Of a stretch of DNA of 64,000 nucleotides, positions 53,615-62,485 are shown piece by piece. The stretch spans positions 2,888,501 to 2,952,500 of the forward strand of contig NZ_CP017940.1 of the NCBI RefSeq assembly GCF_002764115.1, written 5' to 3'. The first letter of the stretch is position 1; each line of letters starts with the position of its first letter. The notes beneath the pieces were generated by a model. It was not told the origin of the DNA and did no database searches. It saw only the letters and a list, made by a program, of their open reading frames with translations. The stretch is from Phyllobacterium zundukense. Its GTDB lineage: Bacteria; Pseudomonadota; Alphaproteobacteria; Rhizobiales; Rhizobiaceae. The position numbers were made by a program, and so were the translations under genes.

Positions 53615-55915
53615 CTAGCTGAACATTTTGAAATAACGCTTCGCAGTCCACGACGAAGCGGGAGCCGTTGCCTTGGCGCCCCGGAGCGTGTTGAATACGA
53701 CCCCAACAGAATCCGTATCGAGTCCACCGCAACTGGAGATCGCTGCGTTGAGCACATCAAGTGTTACTTTCTGCTGATCACCGACCGTCAGGACCACGCA
53801 ATCGACGATAGCGCTGACAATGCGGGCGTCGGCCGTCGATTTCAGATCGGGGAGATCAAGAATGACGATATCGTGCTGTTCCCGGAGCCTGTCGAGATGG
53901 GCCTCGAGGGCCTGAAGGTTCAGGTACCGGTATGATTGATTGGAATTGTGTGTAATTTCATCGACGCTCATCAGCGCGGGCGGTGTGATGACCGACACGG
54001 AAGGATAAGGCTCCTCGGACCTTGTTTCACTTGCTTTTGTTAGGCCCTGGTTCGTGCCAACATTGGTACCGAGGCGTTGACGGCTCCCCTTGCCGATAGC
54101 CGGTACTTCGGTCAAGTCATGGCTTGGCTGTGTAAGGGTTGCGAAAACGCGGCTCAATGTCGGGTTCGAGGCGCAAGCGTCAATCAGCATGGTTCTTGAG
54201 CCTGTGGCCGCGTAAAGCTGAGCGAGATTGCTGGCTATTGTCGTCTTTCCCTCGCCCGGCAAGGCAGATGTGATGCCGATGACCCTCGCGCCTTGACGGC
54301 GCAGTATGAGATCGAGCGATGCCTTGGTGCTCCGCACGGCGTCGGAAAAAGCTTCGTTGGGATGATCCATGACATAGCTCAGCAGCCGGAATTGTTCTTG
54401 CGCGGACGCTTTCGAAATGGCCCTGGCAGGTACGAAGGGCAATGTACCCAGCCTGTTCAAGCCGAGTTCACGGCGCAACCGTCCATCGGTCTTGATCCTG
54501 CGGTCGCTCACCTCACGCACAGCTGCAAGAGCGAGGCCGGTCAGACTGCCGAGTACCACGGAAAGGGCAAGAATGAGCGAACCCTTGGGCCAGGATTTGC
54601 CCAGAGGAGTGGCGGCAGCCGAAACCAGCCGGGAATCGCCCACCGGAAATGATTCCTGCTGCAGGGCGGATATCAGCTGTTGCATGACACTCTGGTACAT
54701 TTGCCGATAGGTATTGGCCCGGCTTTCCAGCTCGCCGAGCTGAACGCGCGCCATGCCCTTTTTCAGGCCCGACTGTATGGTGGCCTGCAACTGCTCGTTG
54801 ACATATTGTTCGCGGCGCTGGGCAGCCTCAAGATTCGATCTGTAGACCTGGCCGATGCGCAACAATTCCTCGCGGACTTCACCCTTCAACCGTATGATTT
54901 CCTGCTCTGCCGCCTGCACCGAGACGCCCTGATCACCATAACGGCTCTTCAACTCTTCAAGCTGGGTTGAGGCGGTGTTCAGCCGCTCGCGCAACGCCGT
55001 GATCTGCGTGCTGCGCAGGGCTTCGTCGACATAACCATCGACAGGGGTTTCCGATTGCAGAAACCGTTCGATCATGGCGAGCTTGGCTCTTTCAGCGGAG
55101 GTGTCCGCCTTGGCGGCCGAAAGCTGCGTGTTCGTCTCCGCAAGCTGCTGCTCATCGAGCGAGGTAGCACCGGCCTGCGAAATATGATTCTGGTTGCGGA
55201 AATCCTCGACGGCCTGCGCCGATTCATTGGCCTGTTTGCTGATTTCGGCAAGTCGGCTTTCGAGCCAGCCAGCACCACTCTTTGCCGCCGTTGATTTTGC
55301 CTCCAGGCCGGCCTTGATATAGGCCTGTGCCGTCGCATTGGCTACAGACGCAGCCTTGACGGGATCGATCGATGTGTAGGCCACGTCGAGAACATAGGAC
55401 TGGCCGACGCGCCACACGCGCAGCCGCTCCAGGAATCCGGCGACGGTCTTGCGCATCGTCCATTCAGGCGCGATCGGTTCGGGGTCGTCTTCTTTGCGCC
55501 AGAACATCAGGTAGGAGAGCAAGGACCGCCCCTCCTGCAGTTCAGGATCCTCGGTCAGCGAAAGCTCTTCGATGACACTCTTGGCCATGGCTTCGGACCG
55601 GATGATTTCCACCTGGCTTTCAACTTCGCCTGTTTCAATCACGATTGTGCCTGAAACCGCGTCCTGCGAGGCGATGCGAGCCTGCTCAGGGTCGATCACG
55701 ATACGGGCTGTGGCCGTGAACGTAGGCTCGGCGACCCAAAGATAGGCGATGCCGCACACGGTAAATGCCATCGCTGAACCGGCAATGGTCCTCCAGTTGC
55801 GCCGTAGAAATCCCACGATATCACGCAGGCCAACCAAGTTGGCGTCGGCTTGAGTATCGTCCGATGAAGCGTCAGTTTGCCTTTGTCTTTGCATTCGCGT
55901 CTTCCAAAGCCCCAT
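53615..55915 (-). CDS. Wzc/ExoP-like polysaccharide co-polymerase with ATPase domain
   Basis: A 766-aa inner-membrane protein. Residues ~30-60 (LRRNWRTIAGSAMAFTVCGIAYLWVA) and ~455-480 (GSLILALSVVLGSLTGLALAAV) are the two membrane segments, flanking a Wzz domain and long coiled coil with AGAT-type periplasmic helices. The cytoplasmic part has Walker A SALPGEGKTT (residues ~550-559), a shortened A' region MLIDACASNP near 580, and Walker B IVILDLPDLKSTAD near 687. The C-terminal tyrosine cluster typical of Wzc/ExoP is absent (tail KRYFKMFS), so autophosphorylation may be altered. It lies 2 nt from the ExoF-like gene and is cotranscribed with it. Confidence 0.9.
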   Translation of the reverse strand: MGLWKTRMQRQRQTDASSDDTQADANLVGLRDIVGFLRRNWRTIAGSAMAFTVCGIAYLWVAEPTFTATARIVIDPEQARIASQDAVSGTIVIETGEVESQVEIIRSEAMAKSVIEELSLTEDPELQEGRSLLSYLMFWRKEDDPEPIAPEWTMRKTVAGFLERLRVWRVGQSYVLDVAYTSIDPVKAASVANATAQAYIKAGLEAKSTAAKSGAGWLESRLAEISKQANESAQAVEDFRNQNHISQAGATSLDEQQLAETNTQLSAAKADTSAERAKLAMIERFLQSETPVDGYVDEALRSTQITALRERLNTASTQLEELKSRYGDQGVSVQAAEQEIIRLKGEVREELLRIGQVYRSNLEAAQRREQYVNEQLQATIQSGLKKGMARVQLGELESRANTYRQMYQSVMQQLISALQQESFPVGDSRLVSAAATPLGKSWPKGSLILALSVVLGSLTGLALAAVREVSDRRIKTDGRLRRELGLNRLGTLPFVPARAISKASAQEQFRLLSYVMDHPNEAFSDAVRSTKASLDLILRRQGARVIGITSALPGEGKTTIASNLAQLYAATGSRTMLIDACASNPTLSRVFATLTQPSHDLTEVPAIGKGSRQRLGTNVGTNQGLTKASETRSEEPYPSVSVITPPALMSVDEITHNSNQSYRYLNLQALEAHLDRLREQHDIVILDLPDLKSTADARIVSAIVDCVVLTVGDQQKVTLDVLNAAISSCGGLDTDSVGVVFNTLRGAKATAPASSWTAKRYFKMFS

Positions 55916-55917
55916 GC

Positions 55918-57303
55918 TTATTGTGTGCTTTTGTTTTGCTGCTCGCCACCGGCTGCAGCAGGGATTGGCAAAGCGACGGCGGTTCCCTCTGTCGATGGCG
56001 ACGGGTCGGCCGGCTGCGTACTTGCTGTTGTCCGTCCAGAGAACTTGACGTTGAGCGATGCCCTCAACACATCCCCTGGAACGAGAACTGTATCTTCATC
56101 GGCTGCGATTTCGACGGGCAGCCCTTGCGTTTTTCTAACGATGGCGAATACCAGATCCGGCTCCTGCTTTTCTCCCGCCTTCTGACCGGACAGTATCGAA
56201 CCGGCTGCTACGAGAAGTCGCTGTGCCGTTTCCTGCCGCACCTTCAACTGATCCAGGGCAGCCTGTGCCGTCTGAAGTTCGGTGGACGCGGTCGTTTGCC
56301 GTTGACTGATCAGGTTCTCCGAATCGCGGCTGGCCTGGCTGATATTCTGGCGGGCCCGCATGATCGCGGTCACCTGGTCGAGGCGGTCGGACTGCAAGGC
56401 CGTGATTATGCGCTGCAGATCCGATTGCCGTGACGTCGTTGCAATACCGCGCTCCACAAGCGGTTTTACCGCCTCAAGTTCCTCGTCCATCAGCTTGATC
56501 TGCTTCTCTTGTCCGGTCACCTTCTCCTGCAGCACCTCGATCTCGGAGGAGAAAAGATTGCGCAATTCTTCAAGGTTTTTGAGCTGCCGATCGATGCCGT
56601 TAGCCTGCGCGGCAAATACGGCGCGCTCCTCGGCAAAGATTGCCTCAACGCTGGCGCTATCGGCCATTTCAGTCAAATTGTCAGGGAAATGGATTTCCTT
56701 GTCGCCAGCCACTTCAGCATTCAGACGGGCAATGCGGGCAAGCGTACGCACCATCTCGCCGTGGACGGCCTGCAATTCGCCGAGATATTGAATCTGTTCG
56801 ACGGTCCGGGCTTCCTCGCGCGGCCGGTAGCGTCCCCCTGCAAGCGCTACCGCCTGCAGAACGGTCAGCCCCGGACGGAAGCGATATTCTCCCGGCCGTT
56901 CGACATTGCCGACAAGAAAGACCGGGGGATATTCGACGATCTGGACGGCCACGTTCGGCATGGCGACGAGACCTGTGGTCTTCTGGATACGTTTTGAAAC
57001 TTCCGTTGCCATGGTCGCAGTATCCATGGTCGAGACTTCAATCGTGCCGACAAGTGGCAGGAGCACGGTTCCAGCTTCCGAAACCGCGTATTCACCGTTG
57101 AGAGCAGTCCATTCCCGATATTCACCGCGTGACGCAATCCATTCAACGACAGTCAACCTGACGCGAGTATAGGGGGCGAGCTTATAGGAATCGTCCGCCT
57201 GCGCTGGCAGCGCGAATACGGTCAGCGTAAGTACTGTGATCACGGCAGTAAAAACGGTCCGCGCGATCAGACGGATCGACCCTGCAAACCTTAGCCCCAT
57301 CAT
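55918..57303 (-). CDS. Polysaccharide export protein (Wza/ExoF-like)
   Basis: A 461-aa outer-membrane-linked export protein. Signal peptide MMGLRFAGSIRLIARTVFTA through FALPAQA; the mature part has a polysaccharide-export domain (YKLAPYTRVRLTVVEWIASRGEYREWTALNGEYAVSEAGTVLLPLVGTIEVSTMD), a soluble-ligand-binding beta-grasp (VFLVGNVERPGEYRFRPGLTVLQAVALAGG), then a coiled coil (residues ~260-390) and a Ser/Thr/Pro-rich tail. This is the rhizobial ExoF arrangement. The ATG at 57303 is chosen over an upstream frame start. It is the first gene of the minus unit, divergent from asnB across an AT-rich region. Confidence 0.86.
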   Translation of the reverse strand: MMGLRFAGSIRLIARTVFTAVITVLTLTVFALPAQADDSYKLAPYTRVRLTVVEWIASRGEYREWTALNGEYAVSEAGTVLLPLVGTIEVSTMDTATMATEVSKRIQKTTGLVAMPNVAVQIVEYPPVFLVGNVERPGEYRFRPGLTVLQAVALAGGRYRPREEARTVEQIQYLGELQAVHGEMVRTLARIARLNAEVAGDKEIHFPDNLTEMADSASVEAIFAEERAVFAAQANGIDRQLKNLEELRNLFSSEIEVLQEKVTGQEKQIKLMDEELEAVKPLVERGIATTSRQSDLQRIITALQSDRLDQVTAIMRARQNISQASRDSENLISQRQTTASTELQTAQAALDQLKVRQETAQRLLVAAGSILSGQKAGEKQEPDLVFAIVRKTQGLPVEIAADEDTVLVPGDVLRASLNVKFSGRTTASTQPADPSPSTEGTAVALPIPAAAGGEQQNKSTQ

Positions 57304-57652
57304 ACTTTGCCCCACAACAATCGTTATCGATTCTTTCTTCAATATTATAAGGCGCAGCACAGGTGACAATTAATCAATCATAGATTTAATGTAATGAATT
57401 CGACGTATACAAATCCGAATTTTCTATTGATTTCAAATAACGTATCATCAAACTAATCATTTCTGATTACACCAGCAAAATCACTCCAAAAAATCAAAGT
57501 TTTGTCGCCATATTTTGCTTAAAAATTACTCCTCTACTTAGTATTACCGTATCGTTTAACTCCTATTATTTATTTGATCACAGAGGACCATATTATACCC
57601 TTCTCCCAGGGTCTTAAGGTGAGCAAAAAAATGGTTGGGGAGCATCACGCGA
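57304..57652. promoter_or_regulatory. AT-rich divergent control region of the second polysaccharide locus
   Basis: About 350 nt between the export gene and asnB, strongly AT-rich (57370-57600). It holds the promoters of both divergent polysaccharide transcripts. No clear operator could be picked; runs such as TTTCTATTGATTTCAAATAACG and AAAATTACTCC are candidates for regulator or H-NS-like (MucR/Ros) binding. Function of individual segments is not established. Confidence 0.5.
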
Positions 57653-59602
57653 ATGTGTGGGATTGCAGGCTATTGCGGAGCGGTTAGCGTCTCTCAGGAC
57701 GGCAACACGCTTTTGCGCCAAATGATCAATGCAATTGCGCACCGCGGTCCAGACGAGAACGGGGTCCATGTTACCGATGGTGCAGGACTGGGGCACATGC
57801 GCCTGTCGATCGTCGGTTTGGCAGATGGCCAGCAGCCGATGGAAAGCGCCAGTGGCAATCTGGTCATCAGCTACAACGGCGAAGTGTTCAATTATGTCGA
57901 GCTTCGGGATGACCTGATCGCGCAAGGACATCGCTTCCGCACTGGCAGCGATACGGAAGTCATCCTGCATCTCTATGAGGAGATGGGCCCAGATTGCGTC
58001 AAGAAACTCAACGGAGATTTCGCCTTTGCCCTCTGGGACAAGAAGCGGCGGCGCATGATGCTTGCCCGTGACCGGATGGGCGTGCGGCCACTCTTCTACA
58101 CCTGGCACGAAGGTGCACTTTTCTTCGCTTCGGAAATCAAGGCGCTGCTGCGCGTTCCGGGCATGGCCACCGAGGTCGACCCTTACGCGCTGGACCAAAT
58201 CTTCACATTGTGGACGCCTATTGCTCCGCGCACGATTTTCAAGGGCATATCCGAGCTGCCGCCAGCTCACCTGATGATCATTGAAGATCAGCGGGTCAAA
58301 GTAACGCCCTATTGGCAGCTGGACTATCCAGATCGGGATGCCGTTCGTTCCAGCCGTTCGGAAAGCGACGTCGGCGAGGAACTCAGACACCTCTTGACCG
58401 ATGCAACCCGTATTCGCCTCAGGGCAGATGTTCCTGTCGGATCCTACCTCTCTGGCGGGCTGGACTCGTCGGTCGTATCGGCAATTGCCGCGCGCATCGT
58501 ACCCGATCAGCTGCGAACCTTTTCCATAGGGTTCGATACCGCCGAGCACGACGAAACCGCTTTCCAGATGCAGATGGTCGAGGCGCTCGGAACCAGGCAT
58601 TCCTCGCTGTCCTGCAGCAAGAGCGACATTGCCGCCATATTTCCAGCGGTCATCGAACATACAGAACGGCCTATCCTTCGCACCGCACCAGCGCCGCTCT
58701 ATCTGCTTTCGCACCTCGCCCACAATGAAGGGTACAAGGTTGTCCTGACGGGGGAAGGCGCCGACGAAATTTTCGCAGGCTATGACATTTTCCGCGAAGC
58801 CAAGGTCCGGCGCTTTTGCGCACGGCAACCGGAATCGCGCATGCGCCCGCACCTTTTCCGCAAGCTCTACCCCTATCTGCCCGGCTTGAAGCAACAGACG
58901 CCGGAATATCTGGCGGCTTTCTTCGGCGCGGGCGTCGATGGTCTTGACGATCCGCTGCACTCGCACCGTCCACGCTTCCGTGGAACTGCTGCGACGAAGA
59001 TGTTTTTTTCGCCGGAGCTGCGCGAAGCCCTCAAAGGCTACGATGCAACCGAGGATCTGGCATCGGGACTGCCAAAGGACTATGCGCGCTGGCATCCTTT
59101 GCACCAGGCGCAATATCTGGAAACCTCGCTCCTCATGCCAGGCTACATTCTTTGCTGCCAGAGCGACAGAATGGCCATGGCCCATGGCCTGGAGGGCCGT
59201 TTCCCCTTCCTCGATCATCGTCTCGTCGAATTCGCTTCCCGGGTGCCGGTCGGCATGAAGCTGAAAGGCCTGGGCGAAAAACACATTCTCAAACAGGCAA
59301 CGCGCGATCTGGTGCCGGCCTCGATAACGGCGCGCCAGAAGCAACCCTATCGCGCCCCGGACAGCCAGTCCTTTACGGCTGCTGGACTGCCTGACTACGT
59401 GCGGGAATATATGGGATCGGAGGCCATTGCTGATACCGGCCTGTTCAGTGCTCCCGCCGTAGCGAAATTGCTGGAAAAATGCTCACGCAATGCCCCCACC
59501 GGATACCGCGACGACTCCGCGTTTGTTGGCATTCTCTCCACGCAATTATGGCATCAGAAATTCACAAACCAGACACACCGGCAAACGGTGGCAGCGGCAT
59601 GA
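57653..59602 (+). CDS. asnB: Asparagine-synthetase-like glutamine amidotransferase
   Basis: A 649-aa two-domain enzyme. N-terminal class II amidotransferase starting at Cys2 (MCGIAGYCG), with HRGPDENG and HMRLSIVGLADGQQPM and SYNGEVFNY-type motifs; the C-terminal ATP-pyrophosphatase domain has SGGLDSSVVSAI at about residue 267, GEGADEIFAGYDIF and RDRMGVRPLFY. Transfers glutamine-derived ammonia to an adenylated carboxylate. Leading gene of asnB-ACP-ligase-NadE-like, so in this locus it probably amidates a polysaccharide precursor or its acyl group rather than making asparagine. Such asnB-like genes also occur in exosortase-A exopolysaccharide loci. Confidence 0.9.
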   Translation: MCGIAGYCGAVSVSQDGNTLLRQMINAIAHRGPDENGVHVTDGAGLGHMRLSIVGLADGQQPMESASGNLVISYNGEVFNYVELRDDLIAQGHRFRTGSDTEVILHLYEEMGPDCVKKLNGDFAFALWDKKRRRMMLARDRMGVRPLFYTWHEGALFFASEIKALLRVPGMATEVDPYALDQIFTLWTPIAPRTIFKGISELPPAHLMIIEDQRVKVTPYWQLDYPDRDAVRSSRSESDVGEELRHLLTDATRIRLRADVPVGSYLSGGLDSSVVSAIAARIVPDQLRTFSIGFDTAEHDETAFQMQMVEALGTRHSSLSCSKSDIAAIFPAVIEHTERPILRTAPAPLYLLSHLAHNEGYKVVLTGEGADEIFAGYDIFREAKVRRFCARQPESRMRPHLFRKLYPYLPGLKQQTPEYLAAFFGAGVDGLDDPLHSHRPRFRGTAATKMFFSPELREALKGYDATEDLASGLPKDYARWHPLHQAQYLETSLLMPGYILCCQSDRMAMAHGLEGRFPFLDHRLVEFASRVPVGMKLKGLGEKHILKQATRDLVPASITARQKQPYRAPDSQSFTAAGLPDYVREYMGSEAIADTGLFSAPAVAKLLEKCSRNAPTGYRDDSAFVGILSTQLWHQKFTNQTHRQTVAAA

Positions 59603-59613
59603 AAGGAACAGAC

Positions 59614-59883
59614 ATGACCTCGGGTATCAAGGCACAAATCAGAAGCTTCATCGTTGAGAATTACCTATTCGGCGACACGAGCCATCCGCTTGAAGACGAC
59701 ACATCGCTGATCGAAACGGATGTCATCGACTCGACCGGCGTTCTTGAGCTGGTCACCTATCTGGAAGACAATTTCCAGATCAGCATCCAGGACGCTGAAA
59801 TTGTTCCGGCGAACCTCGATTCCATCGCAAGTATCACCGCCTTTGTCGCAAGCAAGGCCGTTCCTCAAAAATCGGTCGCCTGA
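59614..59883 (+). CDS. Acyl carrier protein
   Basis: An 89-aa carrier protein. The phosphopantetheine attachment serine is in VIDSTGVLEL (Ser40). The surrounding acidic helix (EDDTSLIETDVIDS) and following LVTYLEDNFQISIQDAEIVPANLDSI are typical of ACP/DltC-like carriers. ATG 59614 has AAAGGAAC just upstream; an ATG at 59599 overlaps the asnB stop. It sits between asnB and the adenylate ligase, 22 nt before the latter, so it should carry the activated acyl or amino-acyl group. Confidence 0.9.
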   Translation: MTSGIKAQIRSFIVENYLFGDTSHPLEDDTSLIETDVIDSTGVLELVTYLEDNFQISIQDAEIVPANLDSIASITAFVASKAVPQKSVA

Positions 59884-59905
59884 TCCGGGAAAGTCGAGTT
59901 TCGCC

Positions 59906-61444
59906 ATGCGTGTTGAGGATATTCTCCGTCAGAATGCGAAAAGGTTGGGTGACAAAACAGTCCTCGTCGCGGGCGGCGACAGATTGACCTACGCTGAACT
60001 CGACGATCGTTCCGACCGGCTGGCTGCCGCTCTCTGGTCGCAGGGCGTCACACGCGGTGACCGCGTTCTTGTCTTCATGAACAATTGCTGGGAGGCTACC
60101 GTAGCGATCTACGCAATCCTCAAAGCCGGCGCGGTGTTCAGTCCCATCAACGCCTCGACCAAGGCCGACAAGCTCGCATACATCATCGAAAATTGCCGTG
60201 CCCGGGCGATCATCGCACAGGAGAAGCTCGCACCCGTTGCTGTGGAGGCGCTGGGTACCGGGACTTCGTGCGATCTGATTGTCGTCACGAAGAACGAGAC
60301 GCCGGTCGTCCCCTACGCCCGTTCCTTCGATAGCCTGTTGCAAGTCGAGCCCATGCCCGTTCCACATGGCGGCATCGATGTCGACCTCGCCATGTTGATC
60401 TATACGTCGGGCTCTACCGGCCGCCCCAAAGGCGTGATGATGAACCACCGCAATATCGAGGCGGCGGCAACCTCGATCACCACCTATGTGCAGAACGTCG
60501 AGGATGACATCATTCTCAACGTGCTGCCGCTGGCATTCGACTATGGTCTCTACCAGTTGTTCATGACAATCCGTACCGGCGCCACATTGGTCCTGGAAAC
60601 CTCATTCAGCTTCCCGCAGGCCATCTTCGATGTCATGCGGCGTGAGCGCGTGACCGGTTTTCCGCTGGTGCCGACAATGGCTGCGCTGATCTTGCAGATG
60701 CGAGACATCGAGCCAGGCTTCCTGCCGGACCTGCGCTACATCACCAACACCGCTGCTGCCTTGCCGCCGGCCCACATCGCGCGGCTGCGAGAACTGTTTC
60801 CGAATGTCCGGCTCTATTCGATGTATGGCCTGACCGAGTGCAAGCGTTGTACCTATCTTCCCCCTGAGCAGCTCGACAACCGGCCGGGTTCGGTTGGTAT
60901 TGCCATTCCCAATACGGAGGCCTTCGTGGTCGACGACGAGGGCAAAGTGGTTGCTCCCGGTGTCGTCGGCGAACTCGTCATCCGCGGACCGCACGTGATG
61001 CAGGGCTATTGGGAAAATGACGAGGCGACGGCACGCATGCTCCGCCCAGGCCTCAACCCATGGGAAAAAGTCCTTTATACGGGCGACCTCTTTTCCATGG
61101 ACCGCGATGGCTACCTCTATTTCGTCGGGCGCAAGGATGACATCATCAAGACGCGTGGCGAAAAGGTGGCTCCAAAGGAGGTCGAGACCGTCCTGCACTC
61201 ACATCCGGGGATTGCCGAAGCCGTGGTCATCGGCATCCCGGACCCGGTGCTGGGTCAGGCCATTCGTGCCATCGTGGTGCTGAGCGACCCATTGCTCACT
61301 GACCGCGAGATCATACGCCACTGCGCCAAGAACCTTGAAGATTTCATGGTGCCAAAATCCGTTGAATTTCGAACGAGCTTGCCCAAGACGGACACCGGGA
61401 AGGTGAGCCGCAGATTGGCCGCAGAGCCACAGGAGTCTCTATGA
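59906..61444 (+). CDS. AMP-dependent acyl/aminoacyl ligase
   Basis: A 512-aa adenylate-forming enzyme. The P-loop YTSGSTGRPKG is at about residues 166-176, the aromatic/ATP block is YSMYGLTECKRCTYL, the hinge is YTGDLFSMDRDGYLYFVGRKDDIIKTRGEKVAPKEVE, and the C-terminal catalytic Lys is in LPKTDTGKVSRR. It resembles the exosortase-A-associated and DltA-like ligases that load a carrier protein. It lies directly after the ACP gene and its stop overlaps the NadE-like start (ATGATGA). The acid substrate is unknown. Confidence 0.88.
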   Translation: MRVEDILRQNAKRLGDKTVLVAGGDRLTYAELDDRSDRLAAALWSQGVTRGDRVLVFMNNCWEATVAIYAILKAGAVFSPINASTKADKLAYIIENCRARAIIAQEKLAPVAVEALGTGTSCDLIVVTKNETPVVPYARSFDSLLQVEPMPVPHGGIDVDLAMLIYTSGSTGRPKGVMMNHRNIEAAATSITTYVQNVEDDIILNVLPLAFDYGLYQLFMTIRTGATLVLETSFSFPQAIFDVMRRERVTGFPLVPTMAALILQMRDIEPGFLPDLRYITNTAAALPPAHIARLRELFPNVRLYSMYGLTECKRCTYLPPEQLDNRPGSVGIAIPNTEAFVVDDEGKVVAPGVVGELVIRGPHVMQGYWENDEATARMLRPGLNPWEKVLYTGDLFSMDRDGYLYFVGRKDDIIKTRGEKVAPKEVETVLHSHPGIAEAVVIGIPDPVLGQAIRAIVVLSDPLLTDREIIRHCAKNLEDFMVPKSVEFRTSLPKTDTGKVSRRLAAEPQESL

Positions 61445-62457
61445 TGAACGACCAGACAATCCGGACGATCGTATCGGCATCGCCACTGTCACTCGAGATC
61501 GATCCAGAAGCCGAAACCACGCGGATCGTCAATGCGATGCGCGAACAATTGCGCCATACCCTGCGCAAGCGCGGACTGGTGCTCGGTCTGTCGGGCGGCG
61601 TCGATTCAAGTGTCTGTGCAGCGCTCGCCGCCCGCGCGGTCGGAGCGCAGAATGTGCTGTGCCTGTTTATGCCCGAAAACGACTCCGATCCGGAAAGCCT
61701 GAGACTTGGCAGGCTTGTGGCGGATACGTTTGGGTTGGCAAGCGTGATCGAAGATATCGGCCCTTCGCTCGAGGTCATGGGGTGCTATGCACGGCGCGAT
61801 GCCTTCATCAAGCAGATTGAACCGGAGTTCGGACCGGGCTGGGCCTCGAAGATCGTCATCGCCAATGCATTGGCGAGCGATGGCTACAATATCTCGTCGC
61901 TCGTTTTGCAGCGGCCGGACGGCAGCACGGAAAAGCTGCGCATGCCGAGTTCCGTCTATCTTGGCATTGTTGCCGCAACCAATATGAAGCAGCGCACACG
62001 CAAACAGATCGAATACTATCACGCAGACCGCATGAACTATGCGGTGATCGGCACGCCGAACCTCCTCGAATATGATCAAGGGTTCTTTGTGAAGAATGGC
62101 GATGGCGCGGCCGACCTGAAACCGATCGCCCATCTATACAAGTCGCAGGTCTATCAGCTGGCTGCCTATCTTGGCGTTCCCGCCGAAATCCGTGCCCGGC
62201 CGCCGACAACCGACACCTACCAGCTGGCGCAGACGCAGGAAGAGTTCTATTTCGCCCTGCCCTACGCCCAAATGGATCAATGTCTCCATGGCCTGAACGA
62301 GGGCATTCCAGCGGCCACGGTCGCCCTTGCAGCATCACTGACAGAGGAGCAGGTGCTCAGGGTCTGGCGCGACATCAAGGCGAAACGGAAAGCAACCCGT
62401 TATCTCCATCTCGGCCCGCAACTGGTCACGCCTATCGCTGATTTTCACGGCGAGTAG
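61441..62457 (+). CDS. NAD synthetase-like ATP-pyrophosphatase amidotransferase
   Basis: A 338-aa enzyme with the NAD synthase fold. P-loop SGGVDSSVCAALA is at about residues 51-63; GASAxxKI-like ASKIVIANALASDGYN, PSSVYLGIVAATNMKQRTRKQIEYYHADRMNYAVIGTPNLLEYDQGFFVKNGDGAADLKPIAHLYKSQVYQLAAYLGVP matches NadE. It has no N-terminal glutaminase domain, so it would use free ammonia. It lies in an exopolysaccharide locus next to asnB and an ACP, so it probably amidates a different carboxylate than nicotinate; that is inference, and a housekeeping NadE remains possible. Confidence 0.85.
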   Translation: MMNDQTIRTIVSASPLSLEIDPEAETTRIVNAMREQLRHTLRKRGLVLGLSGGVDSSVCAALAARAVGAQNVLCLFMPENDSDPESLRLGRLVADTFGLASVIEDIGPSLEVMGCYARRDAFIKQIEPEFGPGWASKIVIANALASDGYNISSLVLQRPDGSTEKLRMPSSVYLGIVAATNMKQRTRKQIEYYHADRMNYAVIGTPNLLEYDQGFFVKNGDGAADLKPIAHLYKSQVYQLAAYLGVPAEIRARPPTTDTYQLAQTQEEFYFALPYAQMDQCLHGLNEGIPAATVALAASLTEEQVLRVWRDIKAKRKATRYLHLGPQLVTPIADFHGE

Positions 62458-62485
62458 AGCAAGAGCATCGAAGTGGGACCAAGAC

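Noticed and set aside
57614..59344. 576-codon minus-strand frame opposite asnB
   Set aside because: Shadow of the asnB coding frame; composition is not protein-like.
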